Source of the DNA: Chania multitudinisentens RB-25
GTDB lineage: Bacteria > Pseudomonadota > Gammaproteobacteria > Enterobacterales > Enterobacteriaceae
Direction of reading: 5' to 3'
DNA: 64,000 nt
Assembly (NCBI RefSeq): GCF_000520015.2
Contig: NZ_CP007044.2
Location: forward strand, 1,240,001-1,304,000
Below the pieces are notes generated by a model. That model had not been told where the DNA came from. It saw only the letters and a list, made by a program, of their open reading frames with translations, and made no database searches. The translations under genes were made by a program, and so were the position numbers. Positions 17,762 to 26,051 of the stretch are shown piece by piece (position 1 is the stretch's first letter; the number at the start of each line of letters is the position of its first letter).

Positions 17762-19702
17762 ATGGGTAAGATCAAGTTAACCATGGCACAGGCACTCGTC
17801 AGATTTCTCGATAATCAGTATCTGCTGGCGGATGGTGTGGAAACCAAGTTCGTAAAAGGCATTTTCGCGATATTTGGCCACGGCAACGTGCTTGGCCTGG
17901 GGCAGGCATTGGAACAAGGCAGTGGCGATCTGCTGGTGCACCAGGGGCGTAACGAACAAGGGATGGCGCATGCCGCCACCGGTTTTGCCAAACAGAAACT
18001 TCGCCGGCAGATTTATGCCTGTACCGCATCCGTTGGCCCTGGTGCCGCCAATATGATTACTGCCGCCGCCACTGCCACGGCTAACCGCATTCCTTTATTG
18101 CTGCTACCGGGTGATGTGTATGCCTCACGCCAACCTGATCCGGTGCTGCAACAGATCGAACAATCCTACGATCTCAGCATCAGTACCAACGATGCCTTTC
18201 GCGCTGTCAGCAAATATTGGGATCGCATCGTGCGCCCGGAGCAGCTGATGAGTGCCTGCATTAATGCCATGCGGGTGCTGACCGATCCGGCAGAGACCGG
18301 GGCCGTCACGCTGTGCTTACCGCAGGACGTGCAGGGGGAAGCCTACGATTACCCGGACTATTTTTTCCAGAAACGGATACATCGCCTTGATCGCCGCCCG
18401 GCAACCGCAGGCATGTTGGCCGATGCGTTAGCGCTGTTGGTGGGCAAGCGCAAGCCGCTACTGGTTTGTGGCGGTGGCGTACAGTACTCACTGGCAGGGC
18501 AGGTTTTGCAGCAGTTTGCTGAACAGTTTCATATTCCATTTGCAGAAACTCAGGCCGGAAAAGGGGCGGTGCCCTCAGATCACCCTTACAACGTGGGGGG
18601 GATCGGCGAAACGGGCTGCCTGGCGGCAAACCAGCTGGCAAAACAGGCCGATGTGGTGATTGGCGTTGGCACGCGTTATACCGATTTTACCACCTCATCA
18701 AAGTGGCTGTTTCAGCACCCAGAGGTTGCCTTTCTTAATATTAACGTCAGTGCGTTTGATGCGGGCAAACTGGATGGAGTACAGGTGTTGGCTGATGCCC
18801 GTGAAGCGCTGGATTCCTTGAGTAAATTGCTGGAACAGGCCGGCTATCGTTCAGGCTGGGGTGATGCCATCGGCCATGCGCTTGGTGAGCAGCAGAAAGA
18901 AACCGCACGGGTTTACCAGGTGCACTATACCGGCGCAGGTTTTGTGCCAGAAATCGACGATTCTCTCGATCGTGAACGCGTGTTTGCTGAATTTATTGAA
19001 AAAACCGGTTCGGTGTTGACTCAAAGCCGTGTGTTAGGGGTGCTGAATCAGCATCTGCCGCAAGACGGCATCATTGTGGCCGCCGCTGGCAGCCTGCCGG
19101 GTGATTTGCAGCGTGTATGGCAGAACCGCAGTGAGCGCGGTTATCACGTGGAATATGGTTATTCCTGCATGGGCTATGAAGTTAACGCCGCTTTAGGGGT
19201 GAAGCTCGCCGAACCGCAGCGTGAAGTGTATGCCATGGTCGGTGATGGTTCGTTCATGATGCTGCATTCCGAACTGGTCACTTCAATTCAAGAAGGCTGC
19301 AAAATCAACGTATTGCTGTTCGACAACATGGCCAATGGCTGCATCAACAATCTGCAAATGGGTAACGGCATGGGCAGTTACACCACCGAATTCCGCTTCC
19401 GCAACCCGCAGGGTAGCAAACTGGATGGCGGACTGGTGCCGGTAAACTTTGCCATGCTGGCGGCGGCTTACGGTTGCAAAACCTACAGCGTGACCGATGA
19501 ACAGCAGTTAATCGAGGCGCTGGGCGATGCCCGCAAACAGCAGGTTTCTACCCTGCTGGATATCAAAGTGTTGCCAAAAACCATGGTGCACAACTATCTC
19601 AGCTGGTGGCGCGTAGGTGGGGCCCAAGTGGCCGCAAATGAAAAAATTGTCGCCATCACTCGTAAGCAGCAAGAAAACATTGCTAAAGCCCGTGACTATT
19701 AA
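17762..19702 (+). CDS. iolD: 3D-(3,5/4)-trihydroxycyclohexane-1,2-dione hydrolase
   Basis: A 646-residue thiamine-diphosphate enzyme that opens the inositol ring by hydrolysing the dione to 5-deoxy-glucuronate. The catalytic glutamate lies in HQGRNEQGMAHAATGFA (about residue 62). The TPP-binding motif is GDGSFMMLHSELVTSI through FDNMANGCINN (about 494-528). The central nucleotide-fold domain includes LLVCGGGVQYS. Length matches the family. The start follows gaaagggtgagtaa. iolG follows 50 bp downstream on the same strand, so iolD-iolG-iolE is a likely operon. Confidence 0.95.
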   Translation: MGKIKLTMAQALVRFLDNQYLLADGVETKFVKGIFAIFGHGNVLGLGQALEQGSGDLLVHQGRNEQGMAHAATGFAKQKLRRQIYACTASVGPGAANMITAAATATANRIPLLLLPGDVYASRQPDPVLQQIEQSYDLSISTNDAFRAVSKYWDRIVRPEQLMSACINAMRVLTDPAETGAVTLCLPQDVQGEAYDYPDYFFQKRIHRLDRRPATAGMLADALALLVGKRKPLLVCGGGVQYSLAGQVLQQFAEQFHIPFAETQAGKGAVPSDHPYNVGGIGETGCLAANQLAKQADVVIGVGTRYTDFTTSSKWLFQHPEVAFLNINVSAFDAGKLDGVQVLADAREALDSLSKLLEQAGYRSGWGDAIGHALGEQQKETARVYQVHYTGAGFVPEIDDSLDRERVFAEFIEKTGSVLTQSRVLGVLNQHLPQDGIIVAAAGSLPGDLQRVWQNRSERGYHVEYGYSCMGYEVNAALGVKLAEPQREVYAMVGDGSFMMLHSELVTSIQEGCKINVLLFDNMANGCINNLQMGNGMGSYTTEFRFRNPQGSKLDGGLVPVNFAMLAAAYGCKTYSVTDEQQLIEALGDARKQQVSTLLDIKVLPKTMVHNYLSWWRVGGAQVAANEKIVAITRKQQENIAKARDY

Positions 19703-19752
19703 CATTCCCAGACCTTGCGTCTGCCGTAAATATATCCATGAGGATAGCGAAA

Positions 19753-20766
19753 ATGACATTGAACATTGGGGTTATTGGTACTGGAGCCATCGGCAGAGAT
19801 CATATTCGCCGTTGCAGTCAGGTGTTACAGGGTGGCCGTATCGTTGCGGTGAATGATATTAACCGTGATAACGCGGCCAAGGTAGTCAATGAACTGAATC
19901 TGGATGCGCAAGTGTACGCCAATGGTCATGAACTGATCCAGGCTACCGATGTGCAGGCGGTGCTGGTGACCTCATGGGGGCCGAGCCATGAGGAGTTTGT
20001 GCTTGCCGCCATTGCTGCGGGTAAACCGGTATTTTGTGAGAAGCCGCTGGCGGTGACCGCGCAGGGGTGTAAAAACATCGTTGAGGCCGAGGCTAAATAC
20101 GGTAAACGTCTGGTGCAGGTGGGTTTTATGCGCCCCTATGACCAGGGCTATCGCGCATTGAAACAGGTATTAACCAGCGGGCAAATCGGTGAGCCGCTGA
20201 TGCTGCACTGCGCACACCGTAACCCGACGGTTGGCGAAGCCTACACGACGGATATGGCGATTACCGATACCCTGATCCACGAAATCGATGTACTACGTTG
20301 GTTGTTGGATGATGAGTATGTTTCTGTGCAAGTCATCTTTCCGCGTAAATCTTCTAAAGCATATTCTCACCTTAAAGATCCGCAGATTGTGCTGCTTGAA
20401 ACCGCCAAAGGCACCCGCATTGACGTGGAGATTTTTGTTAACTGCCAGTACGGCTACGATATTCAGTGCGAAATTGTCGGTGAAACCGGTATTGCAAAAT
20501 TACCGGAACCTTCTTCTGTGCAAATGCGCAGCGGTGCCAAGCTTTCCACAGAAATCCTGACCGATTGGAAAGAGCGTTTTATTGATGCTTATGACGTTGA
20601 ACTGCAAAGCTTTATCAATGATGTCCTGGCAGGCCAACTGACCGGCCCTTCCGCCTGGGATGGCTATGCCGCCGCAGTAACCGCAGATGCCTGTATTGCT
20701 GCCCAACTCAGTGGGGAAGTGGTGCCGGTGGCATTACCTGCGCGGCCCGGTTTTTACGGCCAATAA
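19753..20766 (+). CDS. iolG: inositol 2-dehydrogenase
   Basis: A 337-residue NAD-dependent Gfo/Idh/MocA oxidoreductase that oxidises myo-inositol to scyllo-inosose, the first pathway step. Visible are the Rossmann motif GVIGTGAIGRDHIRRC (residues about 5-20), the conserved VFCEKPLAVT and the catalytic region TDTLIHEIDVLRWLL with its Asp and His. ATG 19753 is chosen because gagg lies 9 bases before it; an upstream in-frame ATG at 19738 overlaps that ribosome-binding site. Second gene of the iolD-iolG-iolE group. Confidence 0.93.
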   Translation: MTLNIGVIGTGAIGRDHIRRCSQVLQGGRIVAVNDINRDNAAKVVNELNLDAQVYANGHELIQATDVQAVLVTSWGPSHEEFVLAAIAAGKPVFCEKPLAVTAQGCKNIVEAEAKYGKRLVQVGFMRPYDQGYRALKQVLTSGQIGEPLMLHCAHRNPTVGEAYTTDMAITDTLIHEIDVLRWLLDDEYVSVQVIFPRKSSKAYSHLKDPQIVLLETAKGTRIDVEIFVNCQYGYDIQCEIVGETGIAKLPEPSSVQMRSGAKLSTEILTDWKERFIDAYDVELQSFINDVLAGQLTGPSAWDGYAAAVTADACIAAQLSGEVVPVALPARPGFYGQ

Positions 20767-20818
20767 AGGAGTAGAGCGGTGCAGGCTCGTGGATATTCAC
20801 CAATTACTGAGGCTGAAA

Positions 20819-21715
20819 ATGAATCAAGATAACGTAAAACTGGCCATCGCCCCGATAGGCTGGACGAATGACGATATGCCTGAGTTAGGGAAAGAAAACA
20901 CTTTCCAGCAGTGCGTGAGCGAAATGGCATTGGCGGGTTTTACCGGTTGTGAAGTGGGCAGCAAATACCCGCGCGATCCCAAGGTACTGAAACCGATGCT
21001 GGATATTCGTGGTATCCAGATTTGCAATGCCTGGTTCAGCACCTTCTTTGCCGATGGTCTGCAAGAAAAAACCATTGATGAATTTGTTAATCATATGAAT
21101 TTCCTGCATGCCATGGGCGCGAAGGTAATCGGTTGTTCTGAGCAAAGCCGCAGTATTCAGGGCACCAGCAAAAGTGTGTTTGCAGAGAAACCCTGCTTTA
21201 GTGATGAAGAGTGGCAGCGCGTTGCTGCGGGCTACAACGAACTGGCGAAGATTGCGGCCAGTAAAGGCATGCAGGTGTGCCTGCACCACCATATGGGCAC
21301 CGGTATCCAGACGGCGGAAGAGATCGACCGGTATATGAACATGGTGAATAAGGATGTTTATCTGTTGTTTGATACCGGGCACGCTTACTACTCCGAAGGG
21401 AGCCAGCAGGCAATGTTGGCGATCCTGGAAAAATATCTGCCGCGTATCAATCATGTGCATTTGAAAGATGTGCGTGATGATGTGGTTGCCGAAGTGAAGG
21501 CCAAGCAACTGAGTTTTCTTGATGGGGTGAAAAAAGGCACCTTTACCGTGCCGGGGGATGGCGTAATCGATTTTCGCCCAGTATTTAAACTGCTGGATGA
21601 ACAGGGTTATCGCGGCTGGATGGTGGTAGAAGCTGAGCAGGATCCGGCAATCGCCAACCCGTTTGAGTACGCGGTGAAAGCACGCCGCTATATCCGTGAA
21701 ACGGCAGGCCTTTGA
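20819..21715 (+). CDS. iolE: myo-inosose-2 dehydratase
   Basis: A 298-residue TIM-barrel dehydratase that converts scyllo-inosose to the cyclohexanetrione derivative used by IolD. Signatures are KLAIAPIGWTNDDMPELG at the N-terminus, HHHMGTGIQTAEEIDR, LLFDTGHAYYSEG and INHVHLKDVRDDV, carrying metal ligands, and GWMVVEAEQDP near the end. ATG 20819 (gagg 6 bases upstream) is used; a longer frame from 20687 overlaps iolG and has no family match. Last gene of the iol cluster here; no inositol transporter gene is in the window. Confidence 0.95.
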   Translation: MNQDNVKLAIAPIGWTNDDMPELGKENTFQQCVSEMALAGFTGCEVGSKYPRDPKVLKPMLDIRGIQICNAWFSTFFADGLQEKTIDEFVNHMNFLHAMGAKVIGCSEQSRSIQGTSKSVFAEKPCFSDEEWQRVAAGYNELAKIAASKGMQVCLHHHMGTGIQTAEEIDRYMNMVNKDVYLLFDTGHAYYSEGSQQAMLAILEKYLPRINHVHLKDVRDDVVAEVKAKQLSFLDGVKKGTFTVPGDGVIDFRPVFKLLDEQGYRGWMVVEAEQDPAIANPFEYAVKARRYIRETAGL

Positions 21716-21756
21716 ACCAGCATGGTTAGGCATTTTCGTAAGTTCAAAAAAAACGC

Positions 21757-21792
21757 TTTACAAGTGCGAATGATAATGATTATTATTGTCAT
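21757..21792 (+). promoter_or_regulatory. ryhB promoter with Fur box
   Basis: A -35-like TTTACA (21757-21762), 18 bp spacer and -10-like TATTAT (21781-21786). The Fur site GATAATGATTATTATTGTC (21772-21790) matches the 19-bp Fur consensus at 16 positions and covers the -10, so iron-loaded Fur would block transcription. Confidence 0.85.
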
Positions 21793-21899
21793 GCGTTCAA
21801 GGGAGAGCATCAACCTTTGATACTGTCGCTTGAAGGCACGACATTGCTCACATTGCTTCCAGTGTTTATTTAGCCAGCTCGGGTGCTGGCTTTTTTTTT
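21793..21899 (+). ncRNA. ryhB: RyhB iron-responsive small RNA
   Basis: The core GCACGACATTGCTCACATTG, continuing to CTTCCAGT (21836-21863), matches the E. coli RyhB seed and Hfq region that pairs with mRNAs of iron-using proteins. It is followed by a rho-independent terminator AGCCAGC/GCTGGCT (21872-21878 and 21885-21891) and a T-run. The 5' part (21793-21835) diverges from E. coli. The predicted 5' end is G21793, 7 bases after the -10. The location next to yhhW and gntR agrees with E. coli, where ryhB lies nearby. Length is about 105 nt, somewhat longer than in E. coli. Confidence 0.92.
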
Positions 21900-22045
21900 G
21901 CCCATTTTTGCTTGCTGATTCAACGCACTTCTCCACGATTCTCCCGAAAACTCTGTCTGATTTCTTGAACAGAGGGATGAGATTTTTACGCTTTCTTATT
22001 CTGCTGCCAGGACTAGACTGTAAAAAACATTGAGGAGAATTGAAT

Positions 22046-22741
22046 ATGATTTATTTACGTCAAGCAAAAGATCGCGGTCACGCCAATCATGGTTGGCTGG
22101 ATAGCTGGCACACCTTCTCATTTGCAGACTACTACGATCCTGATTTTATGGGGTTTTCGGCACTGCGTGTGATTAATGAAGATGTGATTGATGCAGGCCA
22201 AGGGTTTGGTACGCACCCGCATAAAGATATGGAGATTCTGACCTATGTGCTGAGTGGCACAGTAGAACATCAGGATAGTATGGGGAATAAAGAGCAGATT
22301 CATGCCGGTGAGTTCCAGATCATGAGTGCAGGAACCGGGATTCGTCATTCTGAGTACAATGCTAATCATGATCGGCCACTGCATCTTTATCAGATCTGGA
22401 TTATCCCAGAGCAGGTTGGGCTGGCGCCGCGCTATGAACAGCGTATGTTTGATGCACCGCAGGGGCGCCAACTGGTGCTGTCACCGGATGCCCGTGAAGG
22501 TTCGCTGAAAGTGTTCCAGGATATGACGCTGTCGCGCTGGGCGCTGAAAAAAGATGAGCAGTCGGTTTACCCGATCCAGGCAGGCCGCCGAGTCTGGGTT
22601 CAGGTAGTGCACGGCAATATTACTATCAACGGCCACCAAGCCGGTGCCAGCGATGCGTTTGCGGTGTGGGATGAAACGGCGCTGTCGATTCATGCCGATG
22701 CAGAAAGCGAAATATTGTTGTTCGATTTGCCGCCGGTATAA
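22046..22741 (+). CDS. yhhW: pirin-family bicupin protein (YhhW, quercetinase-like)
   Basis: A 231-residue pirin homologue, very close to E. coli YhhW, which has quercetin 2,3-dioxygenase activity in vitro. Family hallmarks are RGHANHGWLDSWHTFSFADY, the metal ligands in GFGTHPHKDMEILTYVL and SAGTGIRHSEYN, and the final SEILLFDLPPV. ATG 22046 is used because gaggag lies 8 bases upstream and this gives the YhhW N-terminus MIYLRQA; a TTG two codons upstream is less likely. A strong terminator follows directly. Its physiological substrate is unknown. Confidence 0.92.
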   Translation: MIYLRQAKDRGHANHGWLDSWHTFSFADYYDPDFMGFSALRVINEDVIDAGQGFGTHPHKDMEILTYVLSGTVEHQDSMGNKEQIHAGEFQIMSAGTGIRHSEYNANHDRPLHLYQIWIIPEQVGLAPRYEQRMFDAPQGRQLVLSPDAREGSLKVFQDMTLSRWALKKDEQSVYPIQAGRRVWVQVVHGNITINGHQAGASDAFAVWDETALSIHADAESEILLFDLPPV

Positions 22742-22749
22742 TTGAGTCA

Positions 22750-22775
22750 GGGTTCAGCGTGCTGAACCCTTTTCC
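22750..22775 (+). terminator. terminator of yhhW
   Basis: GGGTTCAGC (22750-22758), 2-base loop, GCTGAACCC (22761-22769), then TTTTCC. Confidence 0.9.
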
Positions 22776-22848
22776 TTAGCAGCAATATCAGCTTGTGGTT
22801 TTTTTTGCTAAACTGGCTACCCATTCACGGTTAGCCAGTTCATTGATA

Positions 22849-23844
22849 ATGAAGAAAAAACGGCCAGTGCTCCAAGATGTTGCAGATCAGGTTGGCGTCA
22901 CTAAAATGACGGTAAGCCGTTATTTGCGTAACCCCGATCAGGTTTCTGCCGCTTTGCAGCAGAAAATTGCGGTGGCTCTGGATGAGCTTGGCTATATCCC
23001 CAACCGTGCCCCAGATATTCTTTCCAATTCGACCAGCCGTGCTATTGGTGTGTTGCTGCCATCGCTGACCAACCAGGTTTTTGCCGAAGTGCTGCGTGGC
23101 ATTGAAAGTGTGACCGATGCGCATAATTATCAGACCATGCTGGCGCACTATGGTTATCTACCGGAGCGTGAGGAAGAACGTCTGACCTCCTTGCTGTCTT
23201 ACAACATTGATGGGCTGATTCTCTCCGAACGCCATCACACTCCACGCACGTTAAAGATGATCGCAGTGGCAGGCATCCCGGTAGTAGAGCTGATGGACTG
23301 CGTATCACCGTGCATCGATCTGGCAGTCGGGTTCAACAACTTTGAAGCCGCCCGCCAGATGACCCAGCATATTATCGCTCGCGGTTATCGCCATGTGGTG
23401 TATCTCGGCGCGCGCCAGGATGAACGAACCATTATCAAACAGCAGGGTTATGAACAGGCGATGCGTGAATCCGGGCTTGAACCCCGCAGTATCATGACCG
23501 CGCGTTCTTCTTCCTATTCCGCCGGTGGTGAGCTGTTGCTGGAGGCGCAGCGCGATTATCCGCAGATTGACAGTATTTTTTGCACTAACGATGATTTGGC
23601 GATTGGTGCCGCGTTTGAGTGCCAGCGTCAGGGGCTTGCGATCCCACAGGATATGGCGATTGCCGGTTTCCACGGCCATGATATCGGCCAGGTGATGGTG
23701 CCGAAGCTGGCGAGCGTGCTGACGCCGCGTGAGCAGATGGGGCAAATTGGTGCAGAACGCCTGCTGGCACGTTTGCGCGGTGAAACGGTTGGCCCACGCA
23801 TGGTTGATGTCGGTTTCACCGTGATCCCCGGCGGCAGTATCTGA
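22849..23844 (+). CDS. gntR: LacI-family gluconate-operon repressor
   Basis: A 331-residue LacI/GalR repressor closely matching E. coli GntR. The N-terminal helix-turn-helix VLQDVADQVGVTKMTVSRYL is followed by the hinge and the periplasmic-binding-like effector domain (RAIGVLLPSLTNQVFAEVL, CTNDDLAIGAAFECQR, IAGFHGHDIGQVM). It represses gntK and gntT until gluconate binds. Two matching operator sequences are seen between gntK and gntT. ATG 22849 gives the family N-terminus MKKKRP; the longer frame from 22795 would run through the promoter. It is convergent with gntK. Confidence 0.95.
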   Translation: MKKKRPVLQDVADQVGVTKMTVSRYLRNPDQVSAALQQKIAVALDELGYIPNRAPDILSNSTSRAIGVLLPSLTNQVFAEVLRGIESVTDAHNYQTMLAHYGYLPEREEERLTSLLSYNIDGLILSERHHTPRTLKMIAVAGIPVVELMDCVSPCIDLAVGFNNFEAARQMTQHIIARGYRHVVYLGARQDERTIIKQQGYEQAMRESGLEPRSIMTARSSSYSAGGELLLEAQRDYPQIDSIFCTNDDLAIGAAFECQRQGLAIPQDMAIAGFHGHDIGQVMVPKLASVLTPREQMGQIGAERLLARLRGETVGPRMVDVGFTVIPGGSI

Positions 23845-23848
23845 AACC

Positions 23849-23871
23849 GGGCGCATTGGTTTGCGCCCTTA
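23849..23871. terminator. convergent terminator gntR / gntK
   Basis: GGGCGCA (23849-23855) and TGCGCCC (23862-23868) with a 6-base loop, in the 33-bp gap between the two stops; usable in both directions. Confidence 0.7.
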
Positions 23872-23877
23872 GTTTAT

Positions 23878-24384
23878 CTATTGCTTTAATGCAGCCACAC
23901 AACGGCTGACCACGCTTTCGATATTCGTATCGATATCAATACTGATGACATCTTTCTCATCGGTTCCAGGTTCTTCCAAGGCTTCAAACTGGCTTTTCAG
24001 CAGATCGCTTGGCATAAAATGCCCAGAGCGTGCTTTCAGGCGTGCCAGAATCACATCGAAACTACCCTTGAGGTAAATAAACACCATGTTTTCGTTGTCT
24101 TTGCGCAACAAATCGCGATAGCGGCGTTTCAGCGCGGAACAGACGATAATCCCGGTTTCATTTTTGTGGTTCAGGCTGTAGGCCGCATCATTGAGGCGTT
24201 GCAGCCAAGGCGTTCGATCTTGGTCATTCAGCGGTTGCCCGCTGGCCATTTTCTGGATATTGGCGCGTGGATGCAGATCGTCGCCATCAATGAATTTTGC
24301 CTGGATTTCCCGTGCGACAGCCGCGCCAATCGTTGATTTGCCACTGCCGGAGACGCCCATTAGGATGATGCTTTTTCCCGCCAT
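23878..24384 (-). CDS. gntK: gluconokinase
   Basis: A 168-residue P-loop kinase that phosphorylates gluconate to 6-phosphogluconate. The Walker A motif GVSGSGKS is at residues 10-17. Other family features are FIDGDDLHPRANIQKMASG, GQPLNDQDRTPWL, VCSALKRRYRD and the lid region GHFMPSDLLKSQFEALE. It is transcribed toward gntR, convergent with it and divergent from gntT, and shares the GntR/CRP control region with gntT. Length is close to E. coli GntK. Confidence 0.95.
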   Translation of the reverse strand: MAGKSIILMGVSGSGKSTIGAAVAREIQAKFIDGDDLHPRANIQKMASGQPLNDQDRTPWLQRLNDAAYSLNHKNETGIIVCSALKRRYRDLLRKDNENMVFIYLKGSFDVILARLKARSGHFMPSDLLKSQFEALEEPGTDEKDVISIDIDTNIESVVSRCVAALKQ

Positions 24385-24444
24385 AAGTTTGATCTCTATC
24401 TCAGAATAAGAATTTTGCCTGGGTCTATAGTTCCGAATCTTATC

Positions 24445-24474
24445 ATGTTACCGGTATCATGATACGGGTAACAA
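24445..24474. promoter_or_regulatory. two overlapping GntR operators
   Basis: ATGTTACCGGTATCAT (24445-24460) and ATGATACGGGTAACAA (24459-24474) both fit the GntR pattern ATGTTACC-(N)-GTAACAT and share 2 bp. They lie 61 bp before gntK and upstream of gntT. Confidence 0.75.
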
Positions 24475-24481
24475 ATGGAGG

Positions 24482-24497
24482 TGTGACTATCATCACA
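24482..24497. promoter_or_regulatory. CRP-cAMP site, perfect core
   Basis: TGTGACTATCATCACA is a perfect TGTGA-N6-TCACA core. It lies just beyond the GntR operators, in position to activate gntK and possibly gntT. Confidence 0.85.
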
Positions 24498-24500
24498 AAT

Positions 24501-24600
24501 GATAGACCCGTCGTCTGTATTCAATCGCACTCAAGTTGGTTATGCCCAGGGACTCGCTCACTTGCCGCCTACCTGCATCTTGAAATCCATTGGGTATCTA
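24501..24600. repeat. ERIC/IRU-like intergenic repeat in the gntT leader
   Basis: The stretch from TAGACCC (about 24503) to GGGTATCTA (24592-24600) has imperfect terminal inverted repeats. Inner segments such as CTTGCCGCCTACCTGCA resemble enterobacterial ERIC elements as found in Yersinia. It separates the CRP site from the gntT start. Identification is from memory of the consensus and may be a degenerate copy. Confidence 0.5.
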
Positions 24601-24633
24601 GCTGCAAAGGGGCGTAAAACTAAAACAAAACAC

Positions 24634-24659
24634 CCTCTTTAGCCGGTTCTGCGAAGAGG
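24634..24659 (+). other. short stem-loop in gntT leader
   Basis: CCTCTT (24634-24639) and AAGAGG (24654-24659), 14-base loop, 33 bp before the gntT start. Function unknown. Confidence 0.35.
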
Positions 24660-24691
24660 TTAAGCGATAAAAAAATAGTTGGAGAAAAAGT

Positions 24692-26008
24692 ATGCCATTA
24701 GTGATTGTTGCAGTCGGCGTAGCCATGCTACTGCTGCTGATGATCCGCTTAAAACTGAACGGGTTTATCTCGCTGATTCTGGTCGCGCTGGCGGTTGGTG
24801 TCATGCAGGGAATGCCAGTGGATAAAGTCATCACCTCTATCAAGGCGGGCGTCGGCGGCACGCTGGGGGGCTTGGCGCTGATCATGGGGTTCGGTGCGAT
24901 GCTGGGTAAACTGCTGGCAGATTGCGGTGGGGCACAGCGCATCGCGACTACCCTGATCGACAAGTTCGGCAAACAGCATATTCAATGGGCAATCGTGCTA
25001 ACCGGTTTTACCGTGGGTTTCGCTTTGTTCTATGAAGTAGGCTTCGTCCTGCTGTTGCCGCTGGTATTTACTATCGCTGCCTCTGCGCGAATTCCGCTGT
25101 TGTATGTCGGGGTGCCAATGGCCGCGGCACTTTCTGTGACCCACGGTTTCTTGCCGCCGCACCCAGGCCCGACCGCGATTGCCACCATTTTTCATGCTGA
25201 TATGGGTAAAACTTTGCTGTACGGTACGTTGCTGGCGATCCCAACCGTCATTCTGGCGGGCCCGGTCTATGCCCGTTTCCTGAAAGGCATCGATAAACCG
25301 ATTCCTGAAGGGCTGTATAACCCGAAAACCTTTACCGAAGAAGAAATGCCCGGTTTTGCCGTCAGTGTTGCAACTTCGCTGGTGCCGGTTATTTTGATGG
25401 CGCTGCGCGCGGTGGCGGAAATGGTGCTGCCAAAAGGCCACGCTATTCTGCCCTACGCGGAGTTCTTTGGCGATCCGGTGATGGCAACGCTGATTGCGGT
25501 ATTGATTGCCATTTTCACCTTCGGCCTGAACCGTGGCCGCAGTATGGATGAAGTGATGGCAACGGTCACTGAATCCATCAAAATCATTGCCATGATGCTG
25601 TTGATCATCGGTGGTGGTGGTGCGTTCAAGCAAGTGCTGGTGGACAGTGGGGTTGAGAAATACATTGCCAGCATGATGGAGGGCAGCACCGTTTCACCAA
25701 TCCTGATGGCCTGGTCGATTGCGGCAATATTGCGTATTGCGTTGGGTTCTGCCACCGTCGCGGCGATTACCGCAGGTGGTATTGTTGCGCCATTGATTGC
25801 CACCACGGGCGTTAGCCCAGAGCTGATGGTGATTGCCGTGGGTTCTGGCAGCGTGATTTTCTCTCACGTCAACGATCCGGGGTTCTGGTTGTTCAAGGAG
25901 TATTTCAACCTGACCATTATGGAAACCATCAAGTCCTGGTCGGTATTGGAAACCATTATTTCAGTCTGCGGCCTGATTGGTTGCCTGCTGTTGGCAATGG
26001 TGATCTAA
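24692..26008 (+). CDS. gntT: high-affinity gluconate:H+ symporter
   Basis: A 438-residue membrane protein of the GntP family with about 12-14 hydrophobic segments. It matches E. coli GntT in length and along its whole sequence: MPLVIVAVGVAMLLLLMIRL at the start, ALIMGFGAMLGKLLADCGGA, HGFLPPHPGPTAIATIF, and VGSGSVIFSHVNDPGFWLFK near the end. It resembles GntT more than GntU. It imports gluconate for GntK. The ggag 7 bases upstream supports the start. It is divergent from gntK and convergent with yhgN. Confidence 0.93.
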   Translation: MPLVIVAVGVAMLLLLMIRLKLNGFISLILVALAVGVMQGMPVDKVITSIKAGVGGTLGGLALIMGFGAMLGKLLADCGGAQRIATTLIDKFGKQHIQWAIVLTGFTVGFALFYEVGFVLLLPLVFTIAASARIPLLYVGVPMAAALSVTHGFLPPHPGPTAIATIFHADMGKTLLYGTLLAIPTVILAGPVYARFLKGIDKPIPEGLYNPKTFTEEEMPGFAVSVATSLVPVILMALRAVAEMVLPKGHAILPYAEFFGDPVMATLIAVLIAIFTFGLNRGRSMDEVMATVTESIKIIAMMLLIIGGGGAFKQVLVDSGVEKYIASMMEGSTVSPILMAWSIAAILRIALGSATVAAITAGGIVAPLIATTGVSPELMVIAVGSGSVIFSHVNDPGFWLFKEYFNLTIMETIKSWSVLETIISVCGLIGCLLLAMVI

Positions 26009-26019
26009 GCGTTAGCAAT

Positions 26020-26046
26020 AGGAGTGCAGCAGAGCGCTGCACTCCT
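26020..26046. terminator. convergent hairpin gntT / yhgN
   Basis: AGGAGTGCAGC (26020-26030), 5-base loop, GCTGCACTCCT (26036-26046): perfect 11-bp stem filling the short gap between the two stops. No U-run. Confidence 0.75.
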
Positions 26047-26051
26047 CGCGG

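Noticed and set aside
20885..21733. 282-codon open frame antisense to iolE
   Set aside because: It mirrors the conserved iolE gene and has no family features of its own.
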